Source: Chloroflexota bacterium
Lineage (GTDB): Bacteria > Chloroflexota > Anaerolineae > Anaerolineales > UBA4823
DNA length: 8,676 nucleotides
Reading direction: 5' to 3'
NCBI GenBank assembly: GCA_030669775.1
Contig: DAOVCZ010000065.1
Location: forward strand, 1-8,676
In this document: positions 1-7,258 of the stretch, one piece after another
Layout: the number at the start of each line of letters is the position of its first letter
Numbering within the stretch: position 1 is the stretch's first letter
The notes under the pieces: generated by a model
The model's input: only the letters and a program-made list of their open reading frames with translations
What the model was told of the DNA's origin: nothing
Database searches by the model: none
Position numbers and translations under genes: made by a program

Positions 1-887
1 TGACCAGGGCCTGGACTCACCTCGCCCGGCAAGCAGGTGGAGGTGTTGGCAGATCGGGAAGCACCGGAGGGGTGGGGCTTCGGGGACCGGGTGAAACACA
101 GCTGGAGGTCGACCGGCGGGATATTCGCCGCCGAATTAGCACTCTAAAATATCAGTTGGAAAAGGTTCGCACTCATCGGCAGCAGTACCGTTCTCGTCGT
201 AAACGATCTAACTTGCCGATTGTGGCGCTCGTAGGATATACAAATGCTGGAAAATCGACTTTGTTGAACCACCTTTCGGGAGCGGATATTTACGTCGCAG
301 ATCAGTTATTTGCGACCCTTGATCCTACAACCCGCCGGGTAGAATTCCATGGGGGCCAAATTGCTTTGTTTACTGATACGGTTGGATTTATTCAGAAACT
401 CCCTACCACCCTGGTTGCGGCTTTCCGAGCAACTTTAGAAGAGATTGCAGAGGCAGATCTATTGTTACATGTTGTTGATGTGACTCATATGAACGCTCAA
501 GCTCAAGCAAAGGCTGTCTACCAAACTTTGGAAGATATCGAAGCGGACCACATTCCAGTTCTGATCGCATTAAATAAGATCGATCTACTCAATGATGCAG
601 ACGGCGCCCGCAAGGCATTGGAGAACTTTCCTAATTCGGTGGCGATTTCAGCTCTGACCGGAGAAGGGATTGATGACCTGTTGAAATCCATGAATGGAAT
701 ATTATTTGAAAATTTCGTCGACGTATCCTTGTGGTTGCCATACAAGGAAGGGGGATTGATATCTCTTTTCCATGAACAAGGACATGTCGATATGGTTGAG
801 CATGGGGATGGCGGCATTCAAATTACAGGTGTGATCCCTAATCGTTTATTGGCACGCTACTCCCCTTACATGTCCCAGAATCAATAA
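1..887 (+). CDS. hflX: GTPase HflX, 5'-truncated by the window edge
   Basis: HflX is a ribosome-binding GTPase of the TRAFAC class that splits stalled or stressed 70S ribosomes (family knowledge). The reading frame is open from base 3 to a TAA at 885-887, giving about 294 residues; a full HflX is usually 370-450, so the N-terminal part lies upstream. The visible start has the end of the HflX-specific glycine-rich segment, then GLRGPGETQLEVDRR at about 75-119, a family signature, and a basic coiled-coil linker. The G domain follows: P-loop GYTNAGKST (234-260), switch motif DTVGFI (375-392), NKID (573-584) and the G5 motif ISALTGEGID (about 645-674). The usual C-terminal domain ends the protein. 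A GTG at 72 is only an internal codon, because family similarity continues upstream of it. The next gene follows after 16 bp on the same strand, so they are probably co-transcribed. Confidence 0.96.
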   Translation, partial: TRAWTHLARQAGGGVGRSGSTGGVGLRGPGETQLEVDRRDIRRRISTLKYQLEKVRTHRQQYRSRRKRSNLPIVALVGYTNAGKSTLLNHLSGADIYVADQLFATLDPTTRRVEFHGGQIALFTDTVGFIQKLPTTLVAAFRATLEEIAEADLLLHVVDVTHMNAQAQAKAVYQTLEDIEADHIPVLIALNKIDLLNDADGARKALENFPNSVAISALTGEGIDDLLKSMNGILFENFVDVSLWLPYKEGGLISLFHEQGHVDMVEHGDGGIQITGVIPNRLLARYSPYMSQNQ

Positions 888-903
888 ATCGGAATATCAT
901 CCA

Positions 904-1116
904 ATGCCGAGATTATTCAGCCAATTCTTAGATGCTGCTTCTGAATTCCTTGCCCGCCGGAAGGGATTGCTTCCCATTGTCGGAATTTTATTGGTTATCT
1001 TTAACGGTGTGTTGCAATTTATTCCTGGTTCTGGAGCCATTGTGGAAACAAATATCTTCCTTCACCTGGGGGTGATTATTGCAGTTCTTGGAATTATGCT
1101 TGCCTGGGCACTGTAA
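904..1116 (+). CDS. Small two-helix membrane protein of unknown function
   Basis: A 70-residue protein with no function I can name. Residues 1-20 form a polar or amphipathic N-terminal segment ending in a basic RRK. Residues 22-40 (LLPIVGILLVIFNGVLQFI) and 51-69 (starting IFLHLGVIIAVLGI) are two hydrophobic helices joined by a short PGSGAIVETN loop, so a helical hairpin in the cytoplasmic membrane is expected; the RRK favours a cytoplasmic N-terminus by the positive-inside rule. The ATG at 904 is 16 bp after the hflX stop, and only a weak GGA (891-893) stands upstream, so translation may depend on hflX. The stop TAA at 1114-1116 is immediately followed by the pckA stop on the other strand. 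I recall similar short proteins from Anaerolineae genomes, but this is memory and not a search. A clean hydrophobicity pattern and position in the operon argue for a real gene. Confidence 0.78.
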   Translation: MPRLFSQFLDAASEFLARRKGLLPIVGILLVIFNGVLQFIPGSGAIVETNIFLHLGVIIAVLGIMLAWAL

Positions 1117-2757
1117 TTAGATTTTCGGTCCCGAATTCCTTACTGTTCGATCAGTTTGATCCTCAAACTTACGAAAGTTATCAATGAAGCGGGAGGCTAA
1201 ATCGCGATATCTAATTTTGTATTCACTTTCGCTCGGCCAGGCGATCGCAGGATTTAATACATCGTCTGGAACCCCAGGACAATGTTCGGGCACTTCAAAA
1301 CCGAAGATAGGGTCCTTGGTGTAGGTCACATCTGAAAGGGCTCCAGATAATGCGGCTGAGAGCATTGCGCGTGTATATTTAATACTGATCCTCTTGCCAA
1401 TCCCGTAAGGACCGCCCACCCAACCGGTATTAAGCAACCAACAATTTACACCGTAACGGGTAATTTTCTTCTTAAGCAGATCGGCATAGAAATTCGGATG
1501 GTGCACCATGAATGGCGCCCCAAAGCATGTACTGAAGGTGATTTCTGGTTCCTGACCTAACCCGATCTCCGTTCCTGCAACTTTTGATGTGTATCCTGAA
1601 ATGAAGTAGTACAGCGCTTGATCCGGAGTTAATCTGGCGATGGGTGGCATCACTCCTGAAGCATCGCAGGTAAGCAAAATAATATTCTTCGGATGCCCAG
1701 CTTTCTTTTCTGGGACCGCGTTATCGATAAATTCAAGTGGATAGGAGGCGCGCGTGTTCTCTGTGATCGAATCATCATCCAAGTCAATCAACCTGGTCAC
1801 GGGATCATAAACAACGTTTTCAAGTATGGTTCCAAATTTACGGGTACAAGCGAAAATTTGCGGTTCAGCAGTAGATGAAAGCTGGATTACTTTCGCATAG
1901 CTGCCAGCTTCGAAATTAAATACACCCTCATCACTCCACCCATGTTCGTCGTCGCCGATTAATTTTCGTTCGGGATCTGCCGATAATGTTGTCTTCCCAG
2001 TTCCCGAAAGTCCAAAGAATAACGCCACATCGCCATCTTTACCGACATTTGCAGAGCAATGCATGGTCATCACATTCTGGAGAGGGAGTAAATAGTTGAG
2101 CACGGTGAATATCGATTTCTTTACCTCACCACCATAAGCTGTATTCCCGATGATGCACAGTCCTTGTTCGAAGTTTAAAGCAATTAAGGTTGTAGAAGGC
2201 GATCCATCTATTGATGGGTAAGATTGAAATGAAGGGACACTGATCAGAGTGAATTGAGGCACATGCCGGCGGTAATCTTCATTAGTTTCCGGGAGGATAA
2301 ACATATTGCGGGCAAATAAACTTTGCCAGGCATATTCAGTGATGATCCGTACTGGGAGTGTATAGTTTGGGTCAGCCCCTCCGAAACAATCTTGAATGAA
2401 CAAATCTCTGCCTTGAAGAAAACCTTGTAGCCGGGTGAACAATTCCTCGAATTTATCAGCGTCATAAGGTCGGTTATATTCTCCCCACCAAACATGCTCA
2501 GCAGATCCAGGTTCACGAACAATAAATTTATCGTTCGCAGCTCTGGCATTATGTTTTCCGGTATTGACAACAATGGGTCCCAGGTGAGATAGCTTGCCCT
2601 CATTCCGGAAAACGATCTCCTCATAAAGCGCTTCAACGGGAAGATTCCAGTAAGCTGCTCGCAAATTCGTGATACCGAGATTCTTGAGTCCGAAATCACT
2701 CTTCAATTCTTGAGCCTGTGCTTCAGCTGGTGTTTTGATATTAAGTAAATTGTTCAT
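1117..2757 (-). CDS. pckA: Phosphoenolpyruvate carboxykinase (ATP)
   Basis: This is the ATP-dependent PEPCK (EC 4.1.1.49), which converts oxaloacetate and ATP to PEP, CO2 and ADP, usually the first committed step of gluconeogenesis; in some anaerobes it runs in reverse. Its 546 residues match the family's 520-550. Counting from the ATG, I see YGGEVKKSIF (208-217, with the metal/substrate lysine), MHCSANV (His233), P-loop GLSGTGKTT (249-257), kinase-2 motif LIGDDEHGW (266-274, metal-binding Asp), ENTRASYPLE (catalytic Arg336) and NTGWVGGPYGIGKR near the C-terminus. I chose the ATG at 2757 over an in-frame TTG at 2763. AGGGA at 2768-2764 lies six bases from the ATG but directly against the TTG, and the ATG overlaps the aminotransferase TGA as ATGA. 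The substrate loop near residue 72 is ARAANDK where the canonical form is GRSPKDK, with the arginine kept. The gene converges on the small membrane gene with no intergenic base. Confidence 0.97.
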   Translation of the reverse strand: MNNLLNIKTPAEAQAQELKSDFGLKNLGITNLRAAYWNLPVEALYEEIVFRNEGKLSHLGPIVVNTGKHNARAANDKFIVREPGSAEHVWWGEYNRPYDADKFEELFTRLQGFLQGRDLFIQDCFGGADPNYTLPVRIITEYAWQSLFARNMFILPETNEDYRRHVPQFTLISVPSFQSYPSIDGSPSTTLIALNFEQGLCIIGNTAYGGEVKKSIFTVLNYLLPLQNVMTMHCSANVGKDGDVALFFGLSGTGKTTLSADPERKLIGDDEHGWSDEGVFNFEAGSYAKVIQLSSTAEPQIFACTRKFGTILENVVYDPVTRLIDLDDDSITENTRASYPLEFIDNAVPEKKAGHPKNIILLTCDASGVMPPIARLTPDQALYYFISGYTSKVAGTEIGLGQEPEITFSTCFGAPFMVHHPNFYADLLKKKITRYGVNCWLLNTGWVGGPYGIGKRISIKYTRAMLSAALSGALSDVTYTKDPIFGFEVPEHCPGVPDDVLNPAIAWPSESEYKIRYRDLASRFIDNFRKFEDQTDRTVRNSGPKI

Positions 2758-3974
2758 AACCAATCCCTGATCATCTTACGATCGCCAATATAAATCTCGC
2801 GCGGTGATTCTGGATCTATAGCCCACTTCATTCTCGCGATGCCCTCCGTGATATCCTTTACAGTACCTGAGAAACTCAACCTCAGATGTCCCTCAATCCC
2901 AAATTCAATCCCAGGAACTGCGACTACAAGCGCCTTTTTGAGCAAGAAATCAGCCAATTCAACCGAATTTTCTTGGTAAGCTCTGAAATCTGGTAAACAA
3001 TAAAAAGTACCCTGAGGTTCAGGTACACGGATGCCGTTGAACGATCTCAACTCCTGCATGATCACATTGCGATTGTTCTCAATTGTCAACCTCAAACTTT
3101 CCACGTAACTTTGTAGGCCGTTGAGTGCTCCTTCGGCAGCAGATTGCAGGATGGTCGCAGGACAGGATGTCATTTGTGCCTGAACGTTTGTCATCACTTC
3201 TACCATTCTTCGGTTCATGATCACCCAGCCAATGCGGAAGCCGGTCATCCCATAAATTTTTGATACACCATTGATAACAATAACTTTGGTTGATTCGATA
3301 TCATTATCCGTAAATTGATAACCCGGGACAGCTTTTGTACCATCAAAAACAAGGCGGTGGTAGATATCATCCATGATCAGATAAATCCCTTTGGATTCAC
3401 AAAATTCAACCAGCTCGCCGATAAATTCTGGTGGAAATACCATGCCAGAGGGGTTGTTAGGATTATTCACGATGATCGCTTTCGTGTACGAACTTACCGC
3501 TTCAAGAATGTCCTCCATCCTGGGATAGAATGTGCCATCCTTCGGGGTAACGATGATGGGCACACCATAAACCATTTTTACCATTTCTGGGTAGCTGACC
3601 CAATAAGGTGCCAGGATGATTACTTCATCTTGTGGATCAACAAGGCTATAGATCACATTGAATAAGGATTGCTTTGCACCGTTGGTAACGATGACGTTTT
3701 CCGGTGCCACAATTCTGTTATAGTTGTCCTCGGTATATTTAATGATGGCTTTCTTTAAAGCTGGTGTACCATCAGTCGGTGTATACTTTACATCGCCTGA
3801 ATTGAGTTTATTCGCAGCAGAGAGGATGGCGTTTATTGGGGCTTTATTCTTAGGTTCCCCGATCCCAAGGTGGATTACTGGCAATCCACGTTCGCGAAGC
3901 AGGCGAGCTTCTTCGTTGAGGCGTAAAGTAGGTGAATCAACAATCGATCTGGCAAGCTGGCTGATACTCATCAA
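2754..3974 (-). CDS. PLP-dependent class I/II aminotransferase, probable aspartate aminotransferase
   Basis: A fold-type I PLP enzyme of about 405 residues, the normal length for aspartate aminotransferases. Numbering from the TTG at 3974: LGIGEP (36-41) in the N-terminal arm, TNGAKQSLFN (97-106) for phosphate binding, NPNNPSG (171-177) with the cofactor asparagine, DDIYHRL (202-208) with the PLP-pyridine aspartate and tyrosine, VSKIYGMTGFRIGW (237-250) with Schiff-base Lys239 and phosphate-binding Arg247, and HLRLSFSG (363-370) with the substrate carboxylate arginine. The start is uncertain: GGAG at 3987-3984 is nine bases from TTG 3974 and twelve from ATG 3971, and the two differ by one residue. 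The gene is first in an operon with pckA. If it makes oxaloacetate from aspartate, the pair yields PEP from aspartate. Substrate is inferred: the family also includes aromatic, alanine and prephenate aminotransferases, and the motif GEPKNKAP differs from the common GEPDFxTP. Confidence 0.93.
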   Translation of the reverse strand: MMSISQLARSIVDSPTLRLNEEARLLRERGLPVIHLGIGEPKNKAPINAILSAANKLNSGDVKYTPTDGTPALKKAIIKYTEDNYNRIVAPENVIVTNGAKQSLFNVIYSLVDPQDEVIILAPYWVSYPEMVKMVYGVPIIVTPKDGTFYPRMEDILEAVSSYTKAIIVNNPNNPSGMVFPPEFIGELVEFCESKGIYLIMDDIYHRLVFDGTKAVPGYQFTDNDIESTKVIVINGVSKIYGMTGFRIGWVIMNRRMVEVMTNVQAQMTSCPATILQSAAEGALNGLQSYVESLRLTIENNRNVIMQELRSFNGIRVPEPQGTFYCLPDFRAYQENSVELADFLLKKALVVAVPGIEFGIEGHLRLSFSGTVKDITEGIARMKWAIDPESPREIYIGDRKMIRDWL

Positions 3975-4037
3975 ATTTCGTTTCTCCTCTTGGAGGTTTT
4001 CTAACCCCTGAATAGGATCAATCTGTTGTTGGGGCAG

Positions 4038-4051
4038 ATTTTCCTGAAAAT
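4038..4051. promoter_or_regulatory. 14-bp palindrome, possible operator
   Basis: ATTTTCCTGAAAAT is a perfect inverted repeat with six-base arms around CT. It lies about 10-22 bases downstream of the predicted leftward start point near 4060, where a dimeric repressor could block the aminotransferase-pckA operon. The alternative is a weak RNA hairpin in the leader. No known consensus is claimed. Confidence 0.3.
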
Positions 4052-4066
4052 TGTTTGGTTTGAGGA

Positions 4067-4095
4067 AGTTTATCCCAAATCGATCCTTCGGTCAA
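4067..4095 (-). promoter_or_regulatory. Candidate sigma-70-type promoter for the aminotransferase-pckA operon
   Basis: Read on the minus strand, TTGACC (4095-4090) matches the -35 consensus at five of six bases and is followed after exactly 17 bases by TAAACT (4072-4067), which matches TATAAT at four of six. Transcription would begin near 4060 and leave a leader of about 85 bases before the aminotransferase start. This is the best -35/-10 pair I can find in this direction. A weaker alternative lies further upstream, with a TATGAT-like -10 in the 4125-4137 area. Confidence 0.5.
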
Positions 4096-4131
4096 TGTGA
4101 ATAACATCAGTCAATGAGCGATGGATTATCA

Positions 4132-4182
4132 TATAATTTCTTGTGTATTTTTGTCTGAGTATTTTCATAGAGTCAATATAAT
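4132..4182 (+). promoter_or_regulatory. Two candidate -10 elements for the dehydrogenase-alr operon
   Basis: Perfect TATAAT hexamers lie at 4132-4137 and 4177-4182, 45 bp apart and in similar ATATAATTT contexts. Neither has a good TTGACA at 16-18 bp, so both would be weak or activator-dependent. TTGTCT at 4151-4156 is 20 bp from the second, which is too far. Start from the second hexamer would leave a leader of only about 20 bases before the TTG at 4208. In AT-rich DNA such hexamers also arise by chance. Confidence 0.35.
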
Positions 4183-4207
4183 TTAGCATTGCTTGAACAA
4201 ATGAACA

Positions 4208-7200
4208 TTGTCAAATCAATCGCCAAGCCCACTCCCTGATTTAATAAATTCGCTCCAAAGATCCGTGAAGGGGGAAATTAGAACCGATAAAGTCACCCGG
4301 GTCCTATACAGCACGGATGCTTCCATCTACCAGATTGAGCCGTTAGGAGTTTTTTTTCCGCGAGATATAGATGAAGTCTCCACTTGTGTTCAGTTAGCTG
4401 ATGAATACAAGATTCCTGTCTTGCCGCGCGGCTCCGGCTCAGGTTTGGCGGGGCAAGCCATTGGTGCTGGATTAATTATTGACTGCTCTCGCCATCTCGA
4501 CCGGATGGTTGATATCAATCCGGATACTAGAACCGCCACGGTTGAACCTGGATTGATTTTGTCACGTCTCAACCAATACGCTGATAAATTTGGATTGCAA
4601 TTTGGGCCTGACCCAGCATCTGCAGAAAGGGCAACAATGGGGGGGACCATAGCGAATAACGCAACCGGCGCTCACTCGATCCGTTACGGTATGTGTGCTG
4701 ATCATCTGCAATCAGTTGAAATCGTTCTCTCAGATGGTTCGACTGCGAAATTTGAGGATTTAGGATTAATGGAGGTTCAACGCCGGGTTGATTTCTCATC
4801 CCGGGAGGGGGAGATATACTCTGCAGCCTTATCGATCAGAGAAAAATATGCTAACGCGATTCACTCTGAATGGCCAAAGACATGGCGGAGAGCAAGTGGA
4901 TATAATCTGAATTATCTGCTTCCTTGGTCACCAACGCAGCCCCCTCAGTGGGAAACTTATAATCTTCAAAATGAATCAGAAGAGCTGCCTTACCCACCTG
5001 TCAGAAAAGGGCGGATGAATCTGGCCGCAATAATTGCAGGCTCAGAGGGCACGCTTGGAATTATCCGCCAGGCAACCTTGAGATTGGTTCCCAAACCAAA
5101 ATCAACCTGCCTGGTGTTACTGTCTTTCCCGGATCTCGTCTCGGCTTGTGATGCTGTAAATGGGCTATTAGAGATGCAGCCCTCGGCAATTGAACTGATT
5201 CCGGCAAATATGATCCGGCTTGCTCGAACGATTCCTTCCTATGCTCAACAAATCGCCTTTCTTGATGAATTGTTCCAGGAAGATGAGAAGTTACCAAATC
5301 TTCTCGCAGTTGAGTTTGCCGGCGATAACTTTGAAAAATTGCGAGGTTTGTCAACAGAATTAGTACACCGTTATTCGATTCCATCACTGATTGCAGCCGA
5401 TCCAGCGCTTCAAAAACAAATTTGGAATGTGCGCAAAGTAGGTCTGGGTTTATTGATGTCCATACCTGGTGATACGAAGCCTATTCCGTTCATTGAAGAT
5501 CTCTCAATCCCGGTTGCGAAATTGACTGAATTTGTTGTTGAATTAGGAAAAATCTTATCCGATCACAACACTGAAGGCGATTTTTATGCCCATGTTTCCG
5601 CAGGGTGTTTGCATATGCGGCCGCTGATCAATTTGAAATCGATCAATGGTGTTTCGATGCTGCGAGCAATTGCCAGTGAAACTGTAGATCTAACTGTCCG
5701 TTTGGGAGGAGTACCAAGCGGTGAACATGGAGATGGTATTGCAAGATCTGAATGGTTGGATAAGGTGTTTGGTCCCGGAATTGGGGAGGCCTTCCGGGAG
5801 TTAAAAAATGCTGCTGATCCGGACAGGATCTTAAACCCGGGCAAAATCATTGACCCCGATCCGATGGATAAAAATCTTCGTTACGGGATCCAGCATTCTG
5901 ATCATAGCTGGCAGCCTGTATTGGATTTCTCAAACCAGTTTGGGTTGGTTGGTGCAGTCGAACTCTGCAATGGTGCTGGAGTATGCCGGAAATCAGATGG
6001 GGTGATGTGCCCATCCTTCCAGGCAACCAGGGAGGAGATGCACAGCACAAGAGGTAGAGCGAATTTACTGCGTGCCTTATTTACAAGCAGCCTGGACACT
6101 GGTGAGAATATCACTGAAGATGATGTATTTGATGCACTCGAGCTATGTCTTGCCTGTAAAGGTTGTAAAGCCGAATGCCCATCTGCGGTTGATTTGGCAA
6201 AATTGAAGTATGAATTCCTGGAGCGATATTATTCACATGGAAGGGGTCATCGCCATCCAGTTCGCGATTATCTCTTTGCATATCTTGGGAGTATCTCTCG
6301 ACTTGGCAGCGTGTTTAATCCAATAACAAATTACCTGCTCAAGAATATTAATCAGATTGGAGTTGGGGAGAGGTGGCTGAGATTGTCAAATCGGCGAAAC
6401 CTGCCCCAAATTGCACAGAAAGCATTTAGCCCACTGAGCAGAAATTCAATTGCACCTAATATAGATATTGAATCCAATCCTGAAAAGGTTCTATTTTTAT
6501 CTGATCCATTCACTGAATACTTCCAACCCGGAATCGGTATGGCCGCACTTGAGGTGTTGGCTGCTGTAGGCTGCCAGATCGAAATTATTCCAGTAATTGG
6601 TTCTGGGCGGACTTTGCTCTCAAAAGGATTTGTTAAATCTGCTCGAAACCATGCCAAAAAAGTGATTGATTCAATCCTTACCCAGGATAGTGAAAATGTC
6701 GCAGCTATTGTGGGGATTGAACCTTCTGAAATCTACACCCTGCGGGATGAATATGTTGATCTTTTTCCCGGTCGAGAGGATGTAAAGGCTATCGCAGACC
6801 GGGCTCAGATGATCGATGAATTCCTGATCAGACCCGGGTATGATGGTCAATCACGCATCCTGCGTATAGCCAAACTATCCAGGAATCCAGGTAGTAAAGC
6901 CCAGGAGGTCCTGCTGCATGGTCACTGTTACCAAAAATCCCAATCGCCGGCAAAGGATGGTTATCCAATCGGAGAACATGCTACTGTAGAGCTGCTTGAG
7001 AGGGTTGGGTATGAAGTTAAATTGATTGACGCTGGTTGTTGTGGCATGGCAGGTGCATTTGGATATGAAGCGGAACACTTTGATTTGTCGATGAGCATTG
7101 GGGAATTGGCATTATTTCCCCAAGTCCGTAATGCCCATGACCAGCAGATTGTTGCAGCTTCTGGATATTCTTGCATCACTCAAATTAGAGATGGCACTGG

Positions 7201-7258
7201 AAAAGATCCCTGCCATCCAATCACCCTAATCCAAAACAGGATATACTCCTCATTATGA
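4208..7258 (+). CDS. Fused FAD-linked and Fe-S D-2-hydroxyacid dehydrogenase (YdiJ-like, GlcD-GlcF fusion)
   Basis: A 1016-residue flavoprotein, close to the length of E. coli YdiJ. Family knowledge: such proteins oxidise D-2-hydroxyglutarate or D-lactate and pass electrons through Fe-S clusters to an acceptor at or near the membrane. Residues 45-185 form the FAD_binding_4 domain, with PRGSGSGLAGQA (73-84), GPDPAS (133-138) and GGTIANNATG (145-154). The FAD-oxidase C domain follows, with GSEGTLG (278-284), HVSAGCLHMRP (462-472) and GEHGDG (505-510), whose histidines and glutamate probably bind the metal. Ferredoxin-like cysteines are C587, C593 and C601, then C647, C650, C653 and C657. The C-terminal CCG domain has HGHCYQK (904-910) and GCCGMAGAFGYE (943-954). 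The first CCG motif is degenerate. No membrane segment or signal is seen. The start is TTG 4208: a TGA at 4202 closes the frame just upstream, and no Shine-Dalgarno is visible. D-lactate and D-2-hydroxyglutarate cannot be told apart by eye. Confidence 0.93.
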   Translation: MSNQSPSPLPDLINSLQRSVKGEIRTDKVTRVLYSTDASIYQIEPLGVFFPRDIDEVSTCVQLADEYKIPVLPRGSGSGLAGQAIGAGLIIDCSRHLDRMVDINPDTRTATVEPGLILSRLNQYADKFGLQFGPDPASAERATMGGTIANNATGAHSIRYGMCADHLQSVEIVLSDGSTAKFEDLGLMEVQRRVDFSSREGEIYSAALSIREKYANAIHSEWPKTWRRASGYNLNYLLPWSPTQPPQWETYNLQNESEELPYPPVRKGRMNLAAIIAGSEGTLGIIRQATLRLVPKPKSTCLVLLSFPDLVSACDAVNGLLEMQPSAIELIPANMIRLARTIPSYAQQIAFLDELFQEDEKLPNLLAVEFAGDNFEKLRGLSTELVHRYSIPSLIAADPALQKQIWNVRKVGLGLLMSIPGDTKPIPFIEDLSIPVAKLTEFVVELGKILSDHNTEGDFYAHVSAGCLHMRPLINLKSINGVSMLRAIASETVDLTVRLGGVPSGEHGDGIARSEWLDKVFGPGIGEAFRELKNAADPDRILNPGKIIDPDPMDKNLRYGIQHSDHSWQPVLDFSNQFGLVGAVELCNGAGVCRKSDGVMCPSFQATREEMHSTRGRANLLRALFTSSLDTGENITEDDVFDALELCLACKGCKAECPSAVDLAKLKYEFLERYYSHGRGHRHPVRDYLFAYLGSISRLGSVFNPITNYLLKNINQIGVGERWLRLSNRRNLPQIAQKAFSPLSRNSIAPNIDIESNPEKVLFLSDPFTEYFQPGIGMAALEVLAAVGCQIEIIPVIGSGRTLLSKGFVKSARNHAKKVIDSILTQDSENVAAIVGIEPSEIYTLRDEYVDLFPGREDVKAIADRAQMIDEFLIRPGYDGQSRILRIAKLSRNPGSKAQEVLLHGHCYQKSQSPAKDGYPIGEHATVELLERVGYEVKLIDAGCCGMAGAFGYEAEHFDLSMSIGELALFPQVRNAHDQQIVAASGYSCITQIRDGTGKDPCHPITLIQNRIYSSL

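Larger units (their letters stand above)
3975..4207. promoter_or_regulatory. Divergent intergenic control region
   Basis: These 233 bp separate the leftward aminotransferase-pckA operon from the rightward dehydrogenase-alr operon. The region is AT-rich in its right half and has no convincing ORF and no tRNA. It holds a leftward sigma-70-like promoter (4067-4095), two perfect TATAAT hexamers facing right, two copies of GTCAATG (4091-4097 and 4110-4116) plus a partial third (GTCAAT, 4172-4177), and a 14-bp palindrome (4038-4051). All regulatory assignments are by motif reading only. Confidence 0.7.

Noticed and set aside
1124..1135. TTCGG/CCGAA inverted repeat as a bidirectional terminator
   Set aside because: The stem has five pairs with a two-base gap and no T-run on either side. 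It is too weak to annotate as a terminator and is mentioned only in the convergent-gene finding.
2244..2699. A 151-codon minus-strand ORF overlapping the start of pckA in another frame
   Set aside because: pckA is unbroken and conserved in its own frame here, and the alternative product has no recognisable features.
3315..3665. A 116-codon plus-strand ORF opposite the aminotransferase
   Set aside because: It covers the conserved NPNNPSG and DDIY regions in antisense and contains repeated low-quality motifs, consistent with a shadow frame.
3975..4100. A riboswitch or tRNA in the leader of the aminotransferase gene
   Set aside because: I could find no tRNA cloverleaf, T-box consensus or known riboswitch core. 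The leader contains only short stems.
5061..5387. A 108-codon minus-strand ORF inside the dehydrogenase gene
   Set aside because: It is antisense to a conserved flavoprotein domain with no ribosome-binding site or domain of its own. The same reasoning removes the other antisense frames within 4390-7179.
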